A stretch of DNA of 64,000 bases from assembly GCA_021234155.1 (NCBI GenBank), contig JAJEKV010000046.1:8811012-8875011 (forward strand), written 5' to 3'. Positions 43,913 to 55,992 of the stretch are shown one piece after another. Made by a program: the position numbers and the translations under genes. The stretch comes from Isoetes taiwanensis. Lineage: Eukaryota > Streptophyta > Lycopodiopsida > Isoetales > Isoetaceae. The notes beneath the pieces were generated by a model. It worked only from the letters and a program-made list of their open reading frames with translations, did no database searches and was not told the DNA's origin. Numbering within the stretch: the first letter of the stretch is position 1; each line of letters starts with the position of its first letter.

Positions 43913-44940
43913 TTTCGAGTTCATAGATTACTGTAAGGATTGAAGGAAAACTGTTGCCGAAACAAAAGCTTCAAAGGAGCTTCAGACGAAAGATGAAAGG
44001 TAATACGAAGGTAACAACAACCATCTTTCTTCTTTCCATATCACACACATATGGAGAGCAAAATCCTGCTTGTGAGAGAAAACTAATTTATAATGATGCA
44101 AAAGCAAAAACAGAAAGTGGTAGCTAGAAGAACAAAATAATAGGTCGACTTTGGAAGGACGTAACTCTCTTAATATAGCTCGACTTTTTGCGATGTAAGG
44201 CTTGTTGAAAAGCTCACAGAGTCTAGTTTATGGAACAATGAAAAACAATTAAAAATAATCTAGTATTATTTGAGTTATTGATGTTTTAGTAACTAACCCT
44301 GTTTTAAGACTGCAGGAGAAAGAAGGATAGAAAGTAGTATTCACATTGAATAGTCAGTTCTTTGTTGATGATAAACTATATCCTAGTCAGTTCTGTATTG
44401 ATAATAAACTATATCTTCTTAACGAACGATTATTATTGCAAAAGAATCATGAGAAATAGAAAGAATGATTCTCTGTGATATGCTTTGTTTTATTTAGACT
44501 TTTAAGAGAGAGTGATTATCTGCGATGTGCTTTGTTTTATTTATAGTCTAAAACCTTTGTTTTTCCTCTGATTCGGCTCCTGTTGTCGTGGTGCCATTTA
44601 TATTCCTAGAGGTGCAACGTGCAAGCCTTGAATTTGTTTCATATGTTTAATAGGTGTTGGCTTTCTATTGGAAGATTCCTATCACATTACTTAATACTGC
44701 ACATTTAAAACATGACAAGATTGTTGAGTTTAAAAACTGCACATATTGATTAAGAATGCCAGACGTTATTCATAAAGTCTGATTCTATAGATAGGCTTCT
44801 CATTCATCTCAACAGATTTTCTACAATGACGGATAGTGGATAACCACACATATGCGAACTACCGACGAAAAAATAAAGGGAATGTTCAATTATACAACTT
44901 GGACCCCAAAAAATACAATGCTAATAGATGTTTGGTTTGT
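43913..44940 (+). other. Possible remnant downstream of the short LTR; no gene seen
   Basis: AT-rich, with a local duplication (GTGATATGCTTTGTTTTATTT / GTGCTTTGTTTTATTT, near 44476 and 44526). No gag or pol motifs. Confidence 0.3.
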
Positions 44941-44945
44941 GTACC

Positions 44946-45030
44946 TGCCGAAAGCTTATCGCCGGGATTAAAAAACCCCGCCCTTTCAGGTTTTCGAGGA
45001 AAAACCCTAGTGATAAGCATTCGGCAAGGG
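44946..45030. repeat. Nested stem motif, locus 2
   Basis: Outer stem TGCCGAA.GCTTATC/GATAAGC.TTCGGCA (14 of 15 pairs) around GGGATTAAAAAACCCCGC and GGTTTTC..GGAAAAACC. The core is as in locus 1; the outer stem has a different sequence. Confidence 0.65.
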
Positions 45031-45599
45031 GCTTGGACAAACGTAAAGCTGAAAAATCGCTCCAAAAAAAACCACGAATGGAGAAGTCGAAAATGTTTTG
45101 AAACTATCTACGTCATTGTCCCAGATGGAAAGGTATGATATCTTCTTGGACTCATGCATGCAAATTGATATATTTTGCTAACTATGATAGAATTCAAAAC
45201 CATGGAAAGAAAAGCCATGTGATTACTTGCATATTAGGAAAAATCAAGAGGTTATTTCAAAACATCAACGTCATATGATTAGACTTTAGGGTTAAGGGAT
45301 AAAGTAGCCATTTTACTTTTGGCCATTGCTTCCGCATATGGATGAATCACAGAAAGTATCACCCCAATTCAAGTACTAGACTCCAAGAGGTTCTAGAGAA
45401 ATGCTAATCACTCTAATCTAAGCTCTAGTTGTGGAGATATGATTAATTAAATTTAGCTTGTATTTATACCATGATTTTAGCTTTTTTTTTTTAGCAAGCC
45501 CTTGCCTTTTAGTGCCTTTGTCTTTTAATTAGAATTCTTGGATTTATCATGTAGAATATTATCTAGAACATTTGAAAATGATGCCAAATGATATTTATG

Positions 45600-45896
45600 C
45601 TTAAAGGGGGTTTCCCATGAAGGGGCCTGGAGCCCTGGACCTGAATGCTCAAGTTTTCCTGTTCCCATGAATCTAATAGACCTGAAGAAAACCTTTTTTA
45701 AATCCGAGTGGAATGATGCAAGGAGCAAAAATCTGAGCCGAAAGATCAATTCAGGTCTAAGACCTAAGCGCTAAGAAATAGGGATCCATTAGGTTTGAAA
45801 CCTGAGTCTGTTGTAATGAAGGTCGATGCCTGTTGATCCTGCCCTGGTGAAAACCTCCAAATCTCTAGGTTTGATGCCCATGGGAAAGCCCCTTAG
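45600..45896. mobile_element. Candidate MITE (about 297 bp)
   Basis: Imperfect terminal inverted repeats CTTAAAGGGGGTTTCCCATG and, at the right end read on the minus strand, CCTAAGGGGCTTTCCCATG. No ORF. Target duplication not clear. Confidence 0.4.
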
Positions 45897-46554
45897 GCTG
45901 GGTTCACATGCAACCATCGCTGGAGAGGGGCCCTGTTTTGCCCTGTGCTAATCCGAAAGAACCACTCCCTCGAGCTCGTTCTATATCAAAAACGTGCTTC
46001 GACAGTGGCAAATGTTCCCACTTACAATTGAAACTTGCTTCCTGCGACATTTGCTTTCTCCTACGACATTTTAGACCTCGGCTCCAGATTTCGACTAAAG
46101 ATGGACTCCATATGATTTCCAGCTCGGATAGTTCTACCCCAAACTATGGGTTTCCAAAAGGCCTATTACTGCATAGTTAACTGTTCAGAAATTTGGACCC
46201 TTGTAGGGATTTTGAGGCCTTTTTTTTTATCGTGTTTTTCTCCCTTGATCATGCACCAAATTGAATCGCTCGACTTCTAATTTGTACATATTGAATCGCC
46301 CTACTTCTAATTCTACGGAATGGTATTGGCTAGCTGATCCAGCAGACTCAAGGAATTGCAAATCAAACAGACGAATCCCACATCACCTAGAATAGCGTAG
46401 AAGCAAGAATAGGCTTAAGGCATGTAAACTTCCGTATATTTCATTTCGAATATTCCTGGTACATTCGCCATTTTTGGCAATTGAGAATGTGTAATAGAAT
46501 ATCCCCTCAACCTGTTTATAGCGTCCTCCGTGGGAGCGATGCTTTTGGGCCGAC

Positions 46555-49500
46555 ATGGAGGATGATTTTGAGAATGCCGAAATTGTCTTGTTTTCCGTCA
46601 AAGAATGCTATGTATATATGGTATGTTGCCTGAAGTGGTTCTCATTTTAAACTTCACGTACATGAACCTTCTCAGGAGCTAAAAGGTTATTCTCAATGCT
46701 AACAGATCCCACCGCGTAAAAGTGCAGCGTCTTACAGGTAGCCTCTCATGGATTTTATTACAATTCCTTGCGAGTCGAATTATAGTTGCTAAATAATTTC
46801 TGCAGGGCCGATGAGTGGAATGTCAATAAGTGGGCATGGGAAGGAGTAATGAAGGTTGTTAGTAGAGGGAAGCATGTACTATAAGACTCGAAGATAAGAT
46901 TTCAGGTTGTTTTCTAGACAAAAATGATTAATTGAATGCAATGTCGTGTTATTGCATTGCTTCAGAATGCTAGCATTAACCTGGGAATCGTTCGACCTTT
47001 AACAAAAGGCTACAAGAACACAAGGAGGAGGCGAGGACTAAATTTAATTTTATCTCAAAAGTGATCTAGTTAATCTGATTTGAATTGAGCTAGCACTTAG
47101 ATGATCAAATTCATAATCAATCCTGTCTTGCAGGTGAGTTGTTTGCCCAAGCTCCTATAAAGAAAGGTGAACCTCTTCCATTGGAGGATGTTATTGACAG
47201 TAGCAGGTGAAATTCTTCCTGGCATTGTGTCCATTCTGAAATGGTTGTCTTACAGACAGAGTGAACGTGTTTTGACCCCGAGATGATCTTTAGTATTAAT
47301 ATGACGCATTGTGAAACCAGGTTTAATTTACATGACAGCCCCTCAACCATAATTAGCTCTTTTTGTAGTGACAAAGATGCTAACTAAGCAAATGCAAGCA
47401 CAAGAAAAGAAGCCGTGATCAATGAATGAAGAGTGCATTCAGCAAAAAGTAAGATTGACATCAAGGCTGTACAAATAGTACATATAACAGAGATGCTAAT
47501 AAAGTATTACCATTAATGTGACATGTCACCGTTGATGGAGTCTTTTCAATGTCCTGATGAGCCATGTTGGATAAATTTCGCTTTTGATAACCTGTCATTG
47601 AATATCTCGCTCAAGGATAGACAGCCTAGTGTTATATTGCAGGTTTAAGATTGCACAATGTGCAAATGGATATGAACTTCTACATGCTTATATCGACCAT
47701 AAAAGATTGGATGATCTGCAGCTTGATTGTCTTAAACCTAGGCTTCAGATCTATGAAAGGCAAAGTACTCCGGGAGTGCGATGTGCTCTGTCTCATGTCT
47801 CAGCAAGCGACAAGCGGCGGTTGATGTTTAAGTCATGAAACAAGTAATGCGGATGGTTCTTCTTATTGTAGTCATGATGTGCCCATTATTATATACTCGA
47901 ACACTCTCCTTACAGGGACATACCATCCAACTCCTCCTCATCCTCATCGATCCGGTGCAGTTCCAGGCCCTATACTATGTTAGAAGACTGAGGATGGGTG
48001 TGGAACCCATGACCTTCTGCTTGCAAGCAAGGTGTTCTACCACTGAGTAACTTTCCTGTTAAATTTTGATAGGTCTTTCTCGTCTTACTCATGCTGTGCC
48101 CATTACCATGTACACCAACAGATCTATGTAGCTAAAATTTGACTGTAAGGTACATTAGACTTTTAAGGTAGCCCTTATCATTGCATCAGACAAGTGTCCA
48201 TTCCTGGAAGCTTCATACTTTCGAGATTTAATTTAGCATATTAATTACTCTTCTTGCACATTTGGACCGTGGCAGTTTGATGCCAGCGTTATGGAACACA
48301 CCCAAATCTGTCATATCAAATTTATTCACAAACTGCTTTTCGTTGCTTGTATTAAAATACCAAGATCAATGAGAATCACAAATTGCTTTTCAGCCTGTAC
48401 AGTTTGTGTTCCTGCCTGTAAGTGTACGATCTTGAGAATGGGATTTCATGGAAGAAGAGCTTTATATCAGCAGGGAAGTAGTGTCTGATGAAGTATAATA
48501 TCTATTCTACCATTGCATTGGTTTGACGACCAATGATTGGAACAGACAAGATGATTCATTTTCTCTCGATGCACACAAGACTTCTTGTTTGAGGTGGGGT
48601 CATTGTCTTAAATCGATAAGGGGCAATCTCAAAAGTATGTAGAATCAGTCCTGCAGATATACCTAAACAACGTTATGCATTCATGGCAGCTGTTACTCCA
48701 TCGACCAATGGAAAGGCAGTGCAATGCGTAATGTCATTCATGGTCCGTTGAACTATGAAAAGATAGTGCAGTGTGTAACATTGGAACATAGGATGCAAGA
48801 AGAATATTAGATGCTCAGTGTGACAAAGGGTTGGTGATTTCTTGAAATATAAAAAATTCTTTGTTTGCAAAGAGTTTTCAGAACCAACAGATACCAGATG
48901 ATAGGGCCAGCAAATGAACGCACAACTGGTGGAGAACAACTTTATGCTTAGCAACATGGAATCGTTAGAAGAAGTCTCTGCATCTATAGCTCAATCACCA
49001 TTGACATGTTTGTCTTGGCAGTTGCATGAAATATAATATGGCCTGATAACTTGGGGACCCAATGCTCATTTATATGGCAGGATTCTAATCCACATATATT
49101 TCTCACTAAACAATGGCAAAATGCTGGTATTTGAGCCATTTGGATGAGATGTCAGCCACATGGGTGATTAGATGGCTGCCACATGGGCTGATCCAGAATT
49201 CCGTTGTCCTACAATTGTGCATGGCTATTTAATTCCAGGGAGAAAGTATGGGACAATTGAATAAATGAATGCAATACAACCTATTTACAAAAGAATGGCC
49301 ATGAACACTATATGAGGCCACTTGCCTTAATTTCATATGCAATAAATTTCAATTTTAATCATTTTCTGATGTTCCCACCAAGTTTGAAGATGCACGTATA
49401 GAAAGCAACAATGCAAGATTACTCTCATAAGTCTATTACACCTCTTCAAATCCAAAAGGCATGTTGGTCATCTTCAGCTACAATTACAGCCCCCTTGCAG

Positions 49501-52500
49501 CATGGGCAAAATCTTAATTCTCTAGGTATGTCATATTTATGCTGCACTTATTGGTTTCCCCTTGGAACGATAAAAATCCATTTCTGGTGGCTCGTGATTT
49601 ATCAAGCACTCTTTCCGAATCTAAAGCACTCTTTTTGCAGCTAAAGTGCAGATCTAATTCTAAAATCAGCATCATATATATCCGAAATATCTAACTCACA
49701 GAAGGTATATATATATATATTTAAAATATCTAGCTCCCAATCAATCATCTAGCTGTATTGAGCTCTTCCACAGTAAAAGCCCATGAAGTCTTATAGGATG
49801 TAAATAGGATTTCTGTTGAAAATACTCCTAATGTGGGAGTGGTATTACAATTACATGATTAAAAGAGGTATAATCCATAATTATTTTCAACAATTTACTT
49901 TTGCTTAAAATCTTGTAGCAGCTCTTTCCACATACTAAAATGAAATGAGAGAACATTCTTTTGGAACATGGTCAAATCTACGCTTTGTAAAGGATCATGG
50001 ATCATAATATTCAGAAAGATCAAAAGGTAAAGCTATAGAGTCAGACTTCAATCATACAGCAGAAACAGATGAAAAGGTGACTGTTAACAAAAAAGCCAGA
50101 CCTTGTAGCATGTCATCCAATGTTATTTTTTTGGGATGGGATCATTAAGAAATACAAACTTTAATGTATCCGTCTCTTTCACTTTTTCACATTGCCATGA
50201 GTACCACAACTTCTTTAAGGATGCCATACTCCCTTCCCCATTTGCATGGGTCATAAAGGGAGTATCCACACTTTGAGCTATTTGTTGGATCACAAGAATA
50301 TAATAGTTTCCTTCCAGATTGGAAGTTGTGTAGTTGCTGGAACCTATGGCATAAAAGCAGTTTGTAATGTCTTTATGTTGGGCTGCGATGACAGGCAAAA
50401 TCGTAGCACTGCCATTAGGAGATTTGCATAAAAGGCACAAACATATCATTGGACAGAAGTGTCTATAAACTGGTGGATTAGCCAAGCCAACAATTCATGC
50501 GTATGCAGTTATTAGGATGACAGGTGGAATGTTAGCAGCAGGAGGTTGGTATTGTACATGCATAAAAGTCACAAGCATCCATTGGACAGAAGTGTTAAGT
50601 TTTAATTCATGTAAATTCACACAAGTATGACAGTACTAACAATATCCCTAGCAGTTCATGCAAAATTAAGTGTTATAAGATTGGATAAAAGACCATTTCA
50701 CATTGTCTATGCTGAACCCCAAACAATCAGTATGTCACTAACAATTGTATGGTGCTTTATGGAGCAGGTACTTTGTCTTGCGGATTGAAGATACGTCAAG
50801 TATGTAGTTCTCAACCATGGTCTAAATGGTTTAAGATCAAATCTAAAATAAAAATATTTCTTTAGTTTATTTTTACATTTTGAAGGTATAAATTAGGCGT
50901 TCAACATTTCTGTACATTTTTAGCGAACACATGATGAGCATACCAGAATCAAATTTTAAGCTTGGAACTCTGAGAAATCAAGAGTGATCTAGGCTAACAG
51001 AAATGGGTAACCTGATAAAAAGAAAGGGCCTTAGATCAAGAAAATAGATGTGGGTAAAAGATCGTTGGAGGGAGATGCAGTTTATTGTTACGCCCTGTTA
51101 AAAATGGTTTTAACCATTGTATGTGCTAGGTCCATGTACACTCAACGTTTAGACATCAGTAGTGCCATTGTAGCATGCATGTCACCTATATGTCACTGTC
51201 TATGCCAATTTATATTTTGACATCCCCTCCCGAACAACAAATTTCTCCTTGCAAGTTCACTCTTGATGCACATCATGGTAATCAGTTGTAATGGCTTACT
51301 TCATGCATTGAGACTCGAATAGTTGCCAGTTTGGGTCAAATTTTTGTTGTTACAGTGAAGAGGGACACTTGTCTGAGGAACAACCAGGATCTTGAGGCCG
51401 TTTTTACAGCTAAACAATGCCTTGTACATAGCTTCGGACTATGTTACTGCGGTCAAAGCTCATCAGAGACCCTCAGTATTAGCACAGCCAACGCGATCAA
51501 AATCATTCCAAGGAGTGAGCTTGGATGAAGAATTTCTGTAGTATTTGTTGCATTCATCGCTGAACCTCCTAAGCACGGAACAGCATTAAGAGACAATTTG
51601 ATGCCTGGTTCTATTGGAATCTTTAGTACTCTCGTCACAAGGTCTCCTCATAAGAATTCACCAGCGATATCCAGTCTTTAAGTTGAGTCTTTAGTGTACC
51701 AAGTCCAGGTATGCTACTTGAGCTTTACCAAGTAACTTCCATGCTTGATATGTCCATATTATTTGATGCCTTTATTGCATGAACCTGCTAAGCATGCCAA
51801 CAGCATGCAGATGATGCCTGGTTCCATTGGAATCTTAATCCTTATAAGAATTCATCATGCAGTATTGACTTGATGCGGGTTCCATTGGAATCGTAGTCCT
51901 TTTGATTCATCAATCCAGTCTTTAAAATTCGATCTTTAGTATGCCAATACTGAACGTGAGGGATGGTTCTCGACACCAAATATATATGGTAAAGTTCGAG
52001 TATTTTGTCCTGAGTCATTCCGACTCCAGGATCTCTTGCTCTCCTTGAATGATGGGAGGTTTATCTTGTTCCATCTTTTGCAAAGTTTGTTGAACAATTG
52101 TTCTACACTTACATTGTACTCTTGTGCGTTTCCCATAGTATAGGATTTTAGCCAATTATCAATTTGGAAGGACCATAGTACCACATAGCCAATTCTAGTA
52201 TGTACATTGCCGACATGTTGAAGACATTCCTTTGCTAAGTGTACCGACACCCATTGTCCTGGGTTTCTTGACTTTGTTCTTACGTTTCCAAACTCCTTCC
52301 AAGTTGTTGGTACAGTCTTGAGAAAGTTCATTGGTACTTTCTCTCCGAACTTGTGATAGGTGTGTCAAGTGAACGACACTATATAATCTCAAATGGTGCC
52401 CTTGGCACAGTAAACTCCAAGATATAAACAATCTCCTACTGAGATCTAGAAACATAAGCTCTCAACATATCTTTACGTTTGTTAACTACTTTAGAGTGAC

Positions 52501-54606
52501 CTTTGAGAACTTCAAGGTAGTTCCCAAGTTCTTCACAGCGGAATTATTTTTGAGGAATAATAGAAGCTTTGCATGCTATAGAGTTAGATAGTCTGTCTGT
52601 AATGGTCCAGATTTTATTATTCCTTTACTCTACTCTGTTCAACAAAATCATCCGGGGTGATCATACCTTTTGTGGTATCTACATTGATATTTTATATTGT
52701 GCATCATCAAGAAACAAATGGCTGACCTGTTCTACATGTGATGGCGCTGCCATTAATTTTTTGGCATCTTGAAATCACATATAATTTCAGATTCTGGTAG
52801 ACCATGGTTAACTTGCACATTGCCTATAATTTTTGAATTCAGGTAGACCATGCCTAACTTATACATCACCTAATCCACTACACTTTTCTCGTGCTGTCTC
52901 ATTTGTAAAGTAATGAGATCTGGATATCTTGTAACCTGAGCTAATTAAAGCAACCATCTGTAGACAGAAGATGCTGAGCCCTATTACTTTGACAACCTTT
53001 GCCATTTCTTGCCTAAGAACAATCCTGGTTTCTTGCCATCACTTCAAACTCTGATTTTCCAGATCTCTGGCACCATCAAAATCTTCCTAGGTACCAGGCC
53101 TGGGCACAGTATGGCTTTGATCTTTGAAGAAATGATATCATAAGAGGAAGATCACCCAAATGTCTCAAACGGGCTGCTTTTCAGGAAGTTCTTCCTCCTG
53201 CTGTCATGTGGACATGCCTAATGTTTTAAGATTTGGTCAGCAAGTGAGCTTACATCTGTTTGAATTCCTAGTCTCCAGCCTTGTGTCTTCATGCACACAA
53301 GGATCACTAGGTTGATAATCGAAGATGAGAGACAAAACAGAAACTGGGGAACACCCAAAGAAAGCAGGACATAAACTAACTAAGGGGGGTCGTGGTTATT
53401 GGGCATTGAAGTCACGCGTGGCTGATAATGAGTAACTGTTTACGCAACCTGGCTGATAATGGATAGATTATCAACAGACGTTAGTCTGCAATGCAACATA
53501 TATTGGATTTTTTCTTTTTTTTTTTGGCATTGTGGTGAGAGCAGCACAATGGTAAGGTGCTGAACTGTTGCAAACATCTCCCCATGTACCTTAATTATTT
53601 GCCCGTGTATTGGTTTTGTTATTGTAAGTGTCCACGCATGAACAAAAGCAGGTGGGTGCTAAATGCATGTGGTGTTTGGATCAAATTGCATCCAATCCGG
53701 TCTAACAATATGGATTATTGCCGCATCTAACAGGTGGAAAGGCAAGGCATGCTTTTATTGGTATTGGATTTCGAGAAAGAGAACAGGCATATGATTTTCA
53801 AGCTGCAATTTATGACCATGTCAAGTATCCAGTGAGTGCATGTAGGCATATACATGCTTAGTTAGAGTAAAGCCAAAAGACCAATTACACTGCACGTACA
53901 ATCATACTGATTCCACTGTGATAGACTTATGAAGATGGTGTGGTAATGACCTATGAGTCTAAATTGACATGAAGCATGAGCCGTCAAGGGGCGTTTGAAC
54001 GAACATCTTTCTAATTGCCAACGTCATGTACTTAACATATCCAGATATTTGAACAAAAAAGAGCATGCTGAGAAAATGGAAAAGGAGTATCTTGAGAAGC
54101 CTTTGGTTGATTTAAGTCTGAAAGAAGGCGAGAAACTGCATCTGGAGATAAAAGCAGTAAGTTTTATAAACTGAAAGTATTATGTTGTCGATTTCATGTT
54201 GATCCATTATTCCTTCTTGCAGCCAATTCGCGCATCAAGGCCTGCAAAGTCAAAATATTTTGAACAATCCACAAGCAGTCTGGATGCGCATGTATTGGAA
54301 CAGCCATCGAACCTAACTCCTTTGGTCCTTCCTCCACCTCCAACACTTTCAGCTTCGTCATGTGAGATTTCATTTGTATCAGGCAAGCCGGTGCATTTAG
54401 TCAGTGAATCCCAAACCCGAAATGAGCAAACTGTCAATATAGCAGGCTCAGAATCTAAACTTGATGACGATTTTGGGGACTTCAAGTTGCTTGAAGCTAT
54501 GTTCTTTTCGACATCATTGATATATCCCGTTCAGTATAGGGCATTCTTTCTCATGTCGTGGTTGCGGAACCCAGGTTCCTATTTATTTCGTATTTCTCAA
54601 ATGTGA
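46555..54606 (+). CDS. NECAP-like (adaptin-ear-binding coat-associated) protein, eight exons, one frameshift
   Basis: Exons: 46555-46620, 46706-46737, 46806-46905, 47134-47206, 50768-50799, 53734-53824, 54045-54156 and 54223-54606, all with GT..AG introns and matching phases. Readable blocks: MEDDFENAEIVLFSVKECYV, IPPRKSAASYRADEW (split across exons 2-3), NVNKWAWEGVMKVVS, IRLEDKIS, GELFAQAPIKKGEPLP, VIDSSRYFVLRIED, HAFIGIGFREREQAYDFQAA, LSLKEGEKLHLEIK. They form the PHear-type domain of NECAP proteins, which bind adaptor ears on clathrin-coated vesicles (family knowledge). A Pro-rich tail ends near DDDFGDF. Exon 3 is 100 nt where its phases require 101 (or 98): one base is missing near 46879, giving an early TAA. 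This is either a sequence error or a recent pseudogene. The last 40 codons after GDFK may be intron read-through. Confidence 0.9.
47872..48113 (-). mobile_element. tRNA-derived SINE in NECAP intron 4
   Basis: The minus strand at 48052-47992 reads like a tRNA with an Ala-type TGC anticodon: box A-like ACTCAGTGGTAGAAC, CTTGCTTGCAAGCAG and box B-like GGGTTCCACACCC. Imperfect 25-bp direct repeats, TCATGATGTGCCCATTATTA at 47872 and TCATGCTGTGCCCATTACCA at 48089, flank it as target duplications. The acceptor stem does not pair, so it is not a functional tRNA gene. Confidence 0.65.
48114..50767. other. Rest of NECAP intron 4
   Basis: AT-rich intron without recognised features. A 120-codon minus-strand frame at 50123-50485 has no known motif. 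GGCACAAACATATCATTGGACAGAAGTGT (about 50436) recurs imperfectly near 50565. A (TA)n run lies at 49706-49720. Confidence 0.4.
50800..53733. other. NECAP intron 5 with repeats and a possible gypsy remnant
   Basis: On the minus strand TTGTTGTTCGGGAGGGGA is followed by TGTCAAAATATAAATT (51235-51210), which looks like a polypurine tract and LTR start. Minus-strand frames at 51936-52455 could be decayed coding DNA of the same element, but no domain is recognisable. Around 51541-51935 the phrase GATGCCTGGTTC.ATTGGAATCTT recurs three times in a degenerate tandem repeat. Confidence 0.3.
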
Positions 54607-55333
54607 CTTGCTGAGAGGGTTCCGCAAACAAAAGAAAAAGATTTCGAAATCCAAATGCAAATAGGTATGACAGGATGGTTAAGAATAAAGAACAGTTTGA
54701 AGTCCGGCTTTGCATCTAAAGAATCATCAAAGTATAGATGTATTCTATTGTTAATTTCTTGATTGACGAAGTGTTGTAATTATTGAGAAATTGTAACATC
54801 TTCAATGAAATATGTATTTGCTGGTCAGCTAATGGCTGATAAATCTTTTTGACTCTTGTTTAAGAGACCATGATCGTAACTAAGTTGGAACATGGAAATT
54901 GGGGAGTTTATTCCATTATGCGGAATGGAAAACAGGGATCTTATTCTGCTCAATCCCGGTTTCTATATTATTGGGGATGGTATTAAACAAATGAATAACA
55001 AGAGGCAACACCAAAAGATGATAGTCTTAATGATTCATATGTAATACATAAAAACTAAAGCATCTAACTAGCAGTAACGCAGGCTTGGGACTGGATTGGG
55101 TTGAATTGATTGCATAGTTGGGTTAGGTTATCGCATTTTTGGCATTTGCCTTGTTTGTTTGGTGTAATTAGATGGTGATAAGAGAATTATGTTTATGAGT
55201 TTACATTTGGTTGTAGTGTAATGTATGTGTCAAGGGCTTTGCATTGTTGTTGTGCTCGAATATAAGGAATTTAGCCATTTGTTTTTTGAATTGCTTTTGG
55301 ATCATTTTATTTTGAAGACATTATATAAGCAGT
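54607..55333. other. 3' flank of the NECAP gene
   Basis: AATAAAG at about 54684 and AATGAAATA at about 54796 are possible poly(A) signals. No other gene seen. Confidence 0.4.
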
Positions 55334-55655
55334 ACATTTATTTCTTCAGAGTCACTAGTGTTTATCATTTTTATGTAATGCTAGTAACAAGTTCAAGTGT
55401 TTGTCCATGGTATTTTAATGTGAGTAGTAAAGTTTAGCTTCAAATGCGTTGTGTTATGGTTTTGTTTGGTTGAACGTCTGTATTTAATTAGAAGCAATAC
55501 ATTTATTTCTTGAGTCACTAGTGTCTATCATTTTATGTAATGCTAGTAACGGTGTTCAAGTGTTTGTCCATGGTTTTTTAATGCGAGTAATAAGTTTATC
55601 TTCAAATGCATTGTGTTACGGTTTTGTTTGGTTGTTGCGCGTTTGTATTTCATTA
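55334..55655. repeat. Two tandem units of about 165 bp
   Basis: ACATTTATTTCTT.GAGTCACTAGTGT at 55334 recurs at 55499; both units share GTTCAAGTGTTTGTCCATGG and TTTTGTTTGGTTG. Confidence 0.85.
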
Positions 55656-55992
55656 GAATCACGTGCGGTAAGTACGGCTATGTTTTAAGTAGAGACTTTG
55701 AAAAAATTATTTTGCAACTAGGTTTTTATATTTAACGAGTGTTTGAGCTAGAGTTACGATTGACGAGTCACTGAACTATAAACTTATGCCAGATTGATGA
55801 AGTAAGAAGACATTGATATGTTGCACATCTGCATTGTGTACAGATGTGTTGGACCACTCGAATTTTTGTGTGGTTTTGAATACCCGCTTTTTCTCAAGAA
55901 TAACAACAATGTTGGGTTAGTATAGAATTTGGAATGCATTTTTTGATTTGAATTGCCACTTTTTCGTACTAGATGATGATGACTTTGTCGCC

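Noticed and set aside
44836-45138. 100-codon frame on the plus strand
   Set aside because: It is read straight through the nested stem motif; no homologue in the other two loci.
47640-47838. Extra NECAP exon after a TATTGCAG acceptor
   Set aside because: The translation does not fit the NECAP domain and would displace the well-matching exon at 50768-50799.
47992-48052. Possible tRNA-Ala gene on the minus strand
   Set aside because: The acceptor stem does not pair and the flanks show SINE-like direct repeats, so it is a tRNA-derived SINE head.
50123-50485. 120-codon minus-strand frame in NECAP intron 4
   Set aside because: No motif, AT-rich like the intron, and no second copy or splice context to support it.
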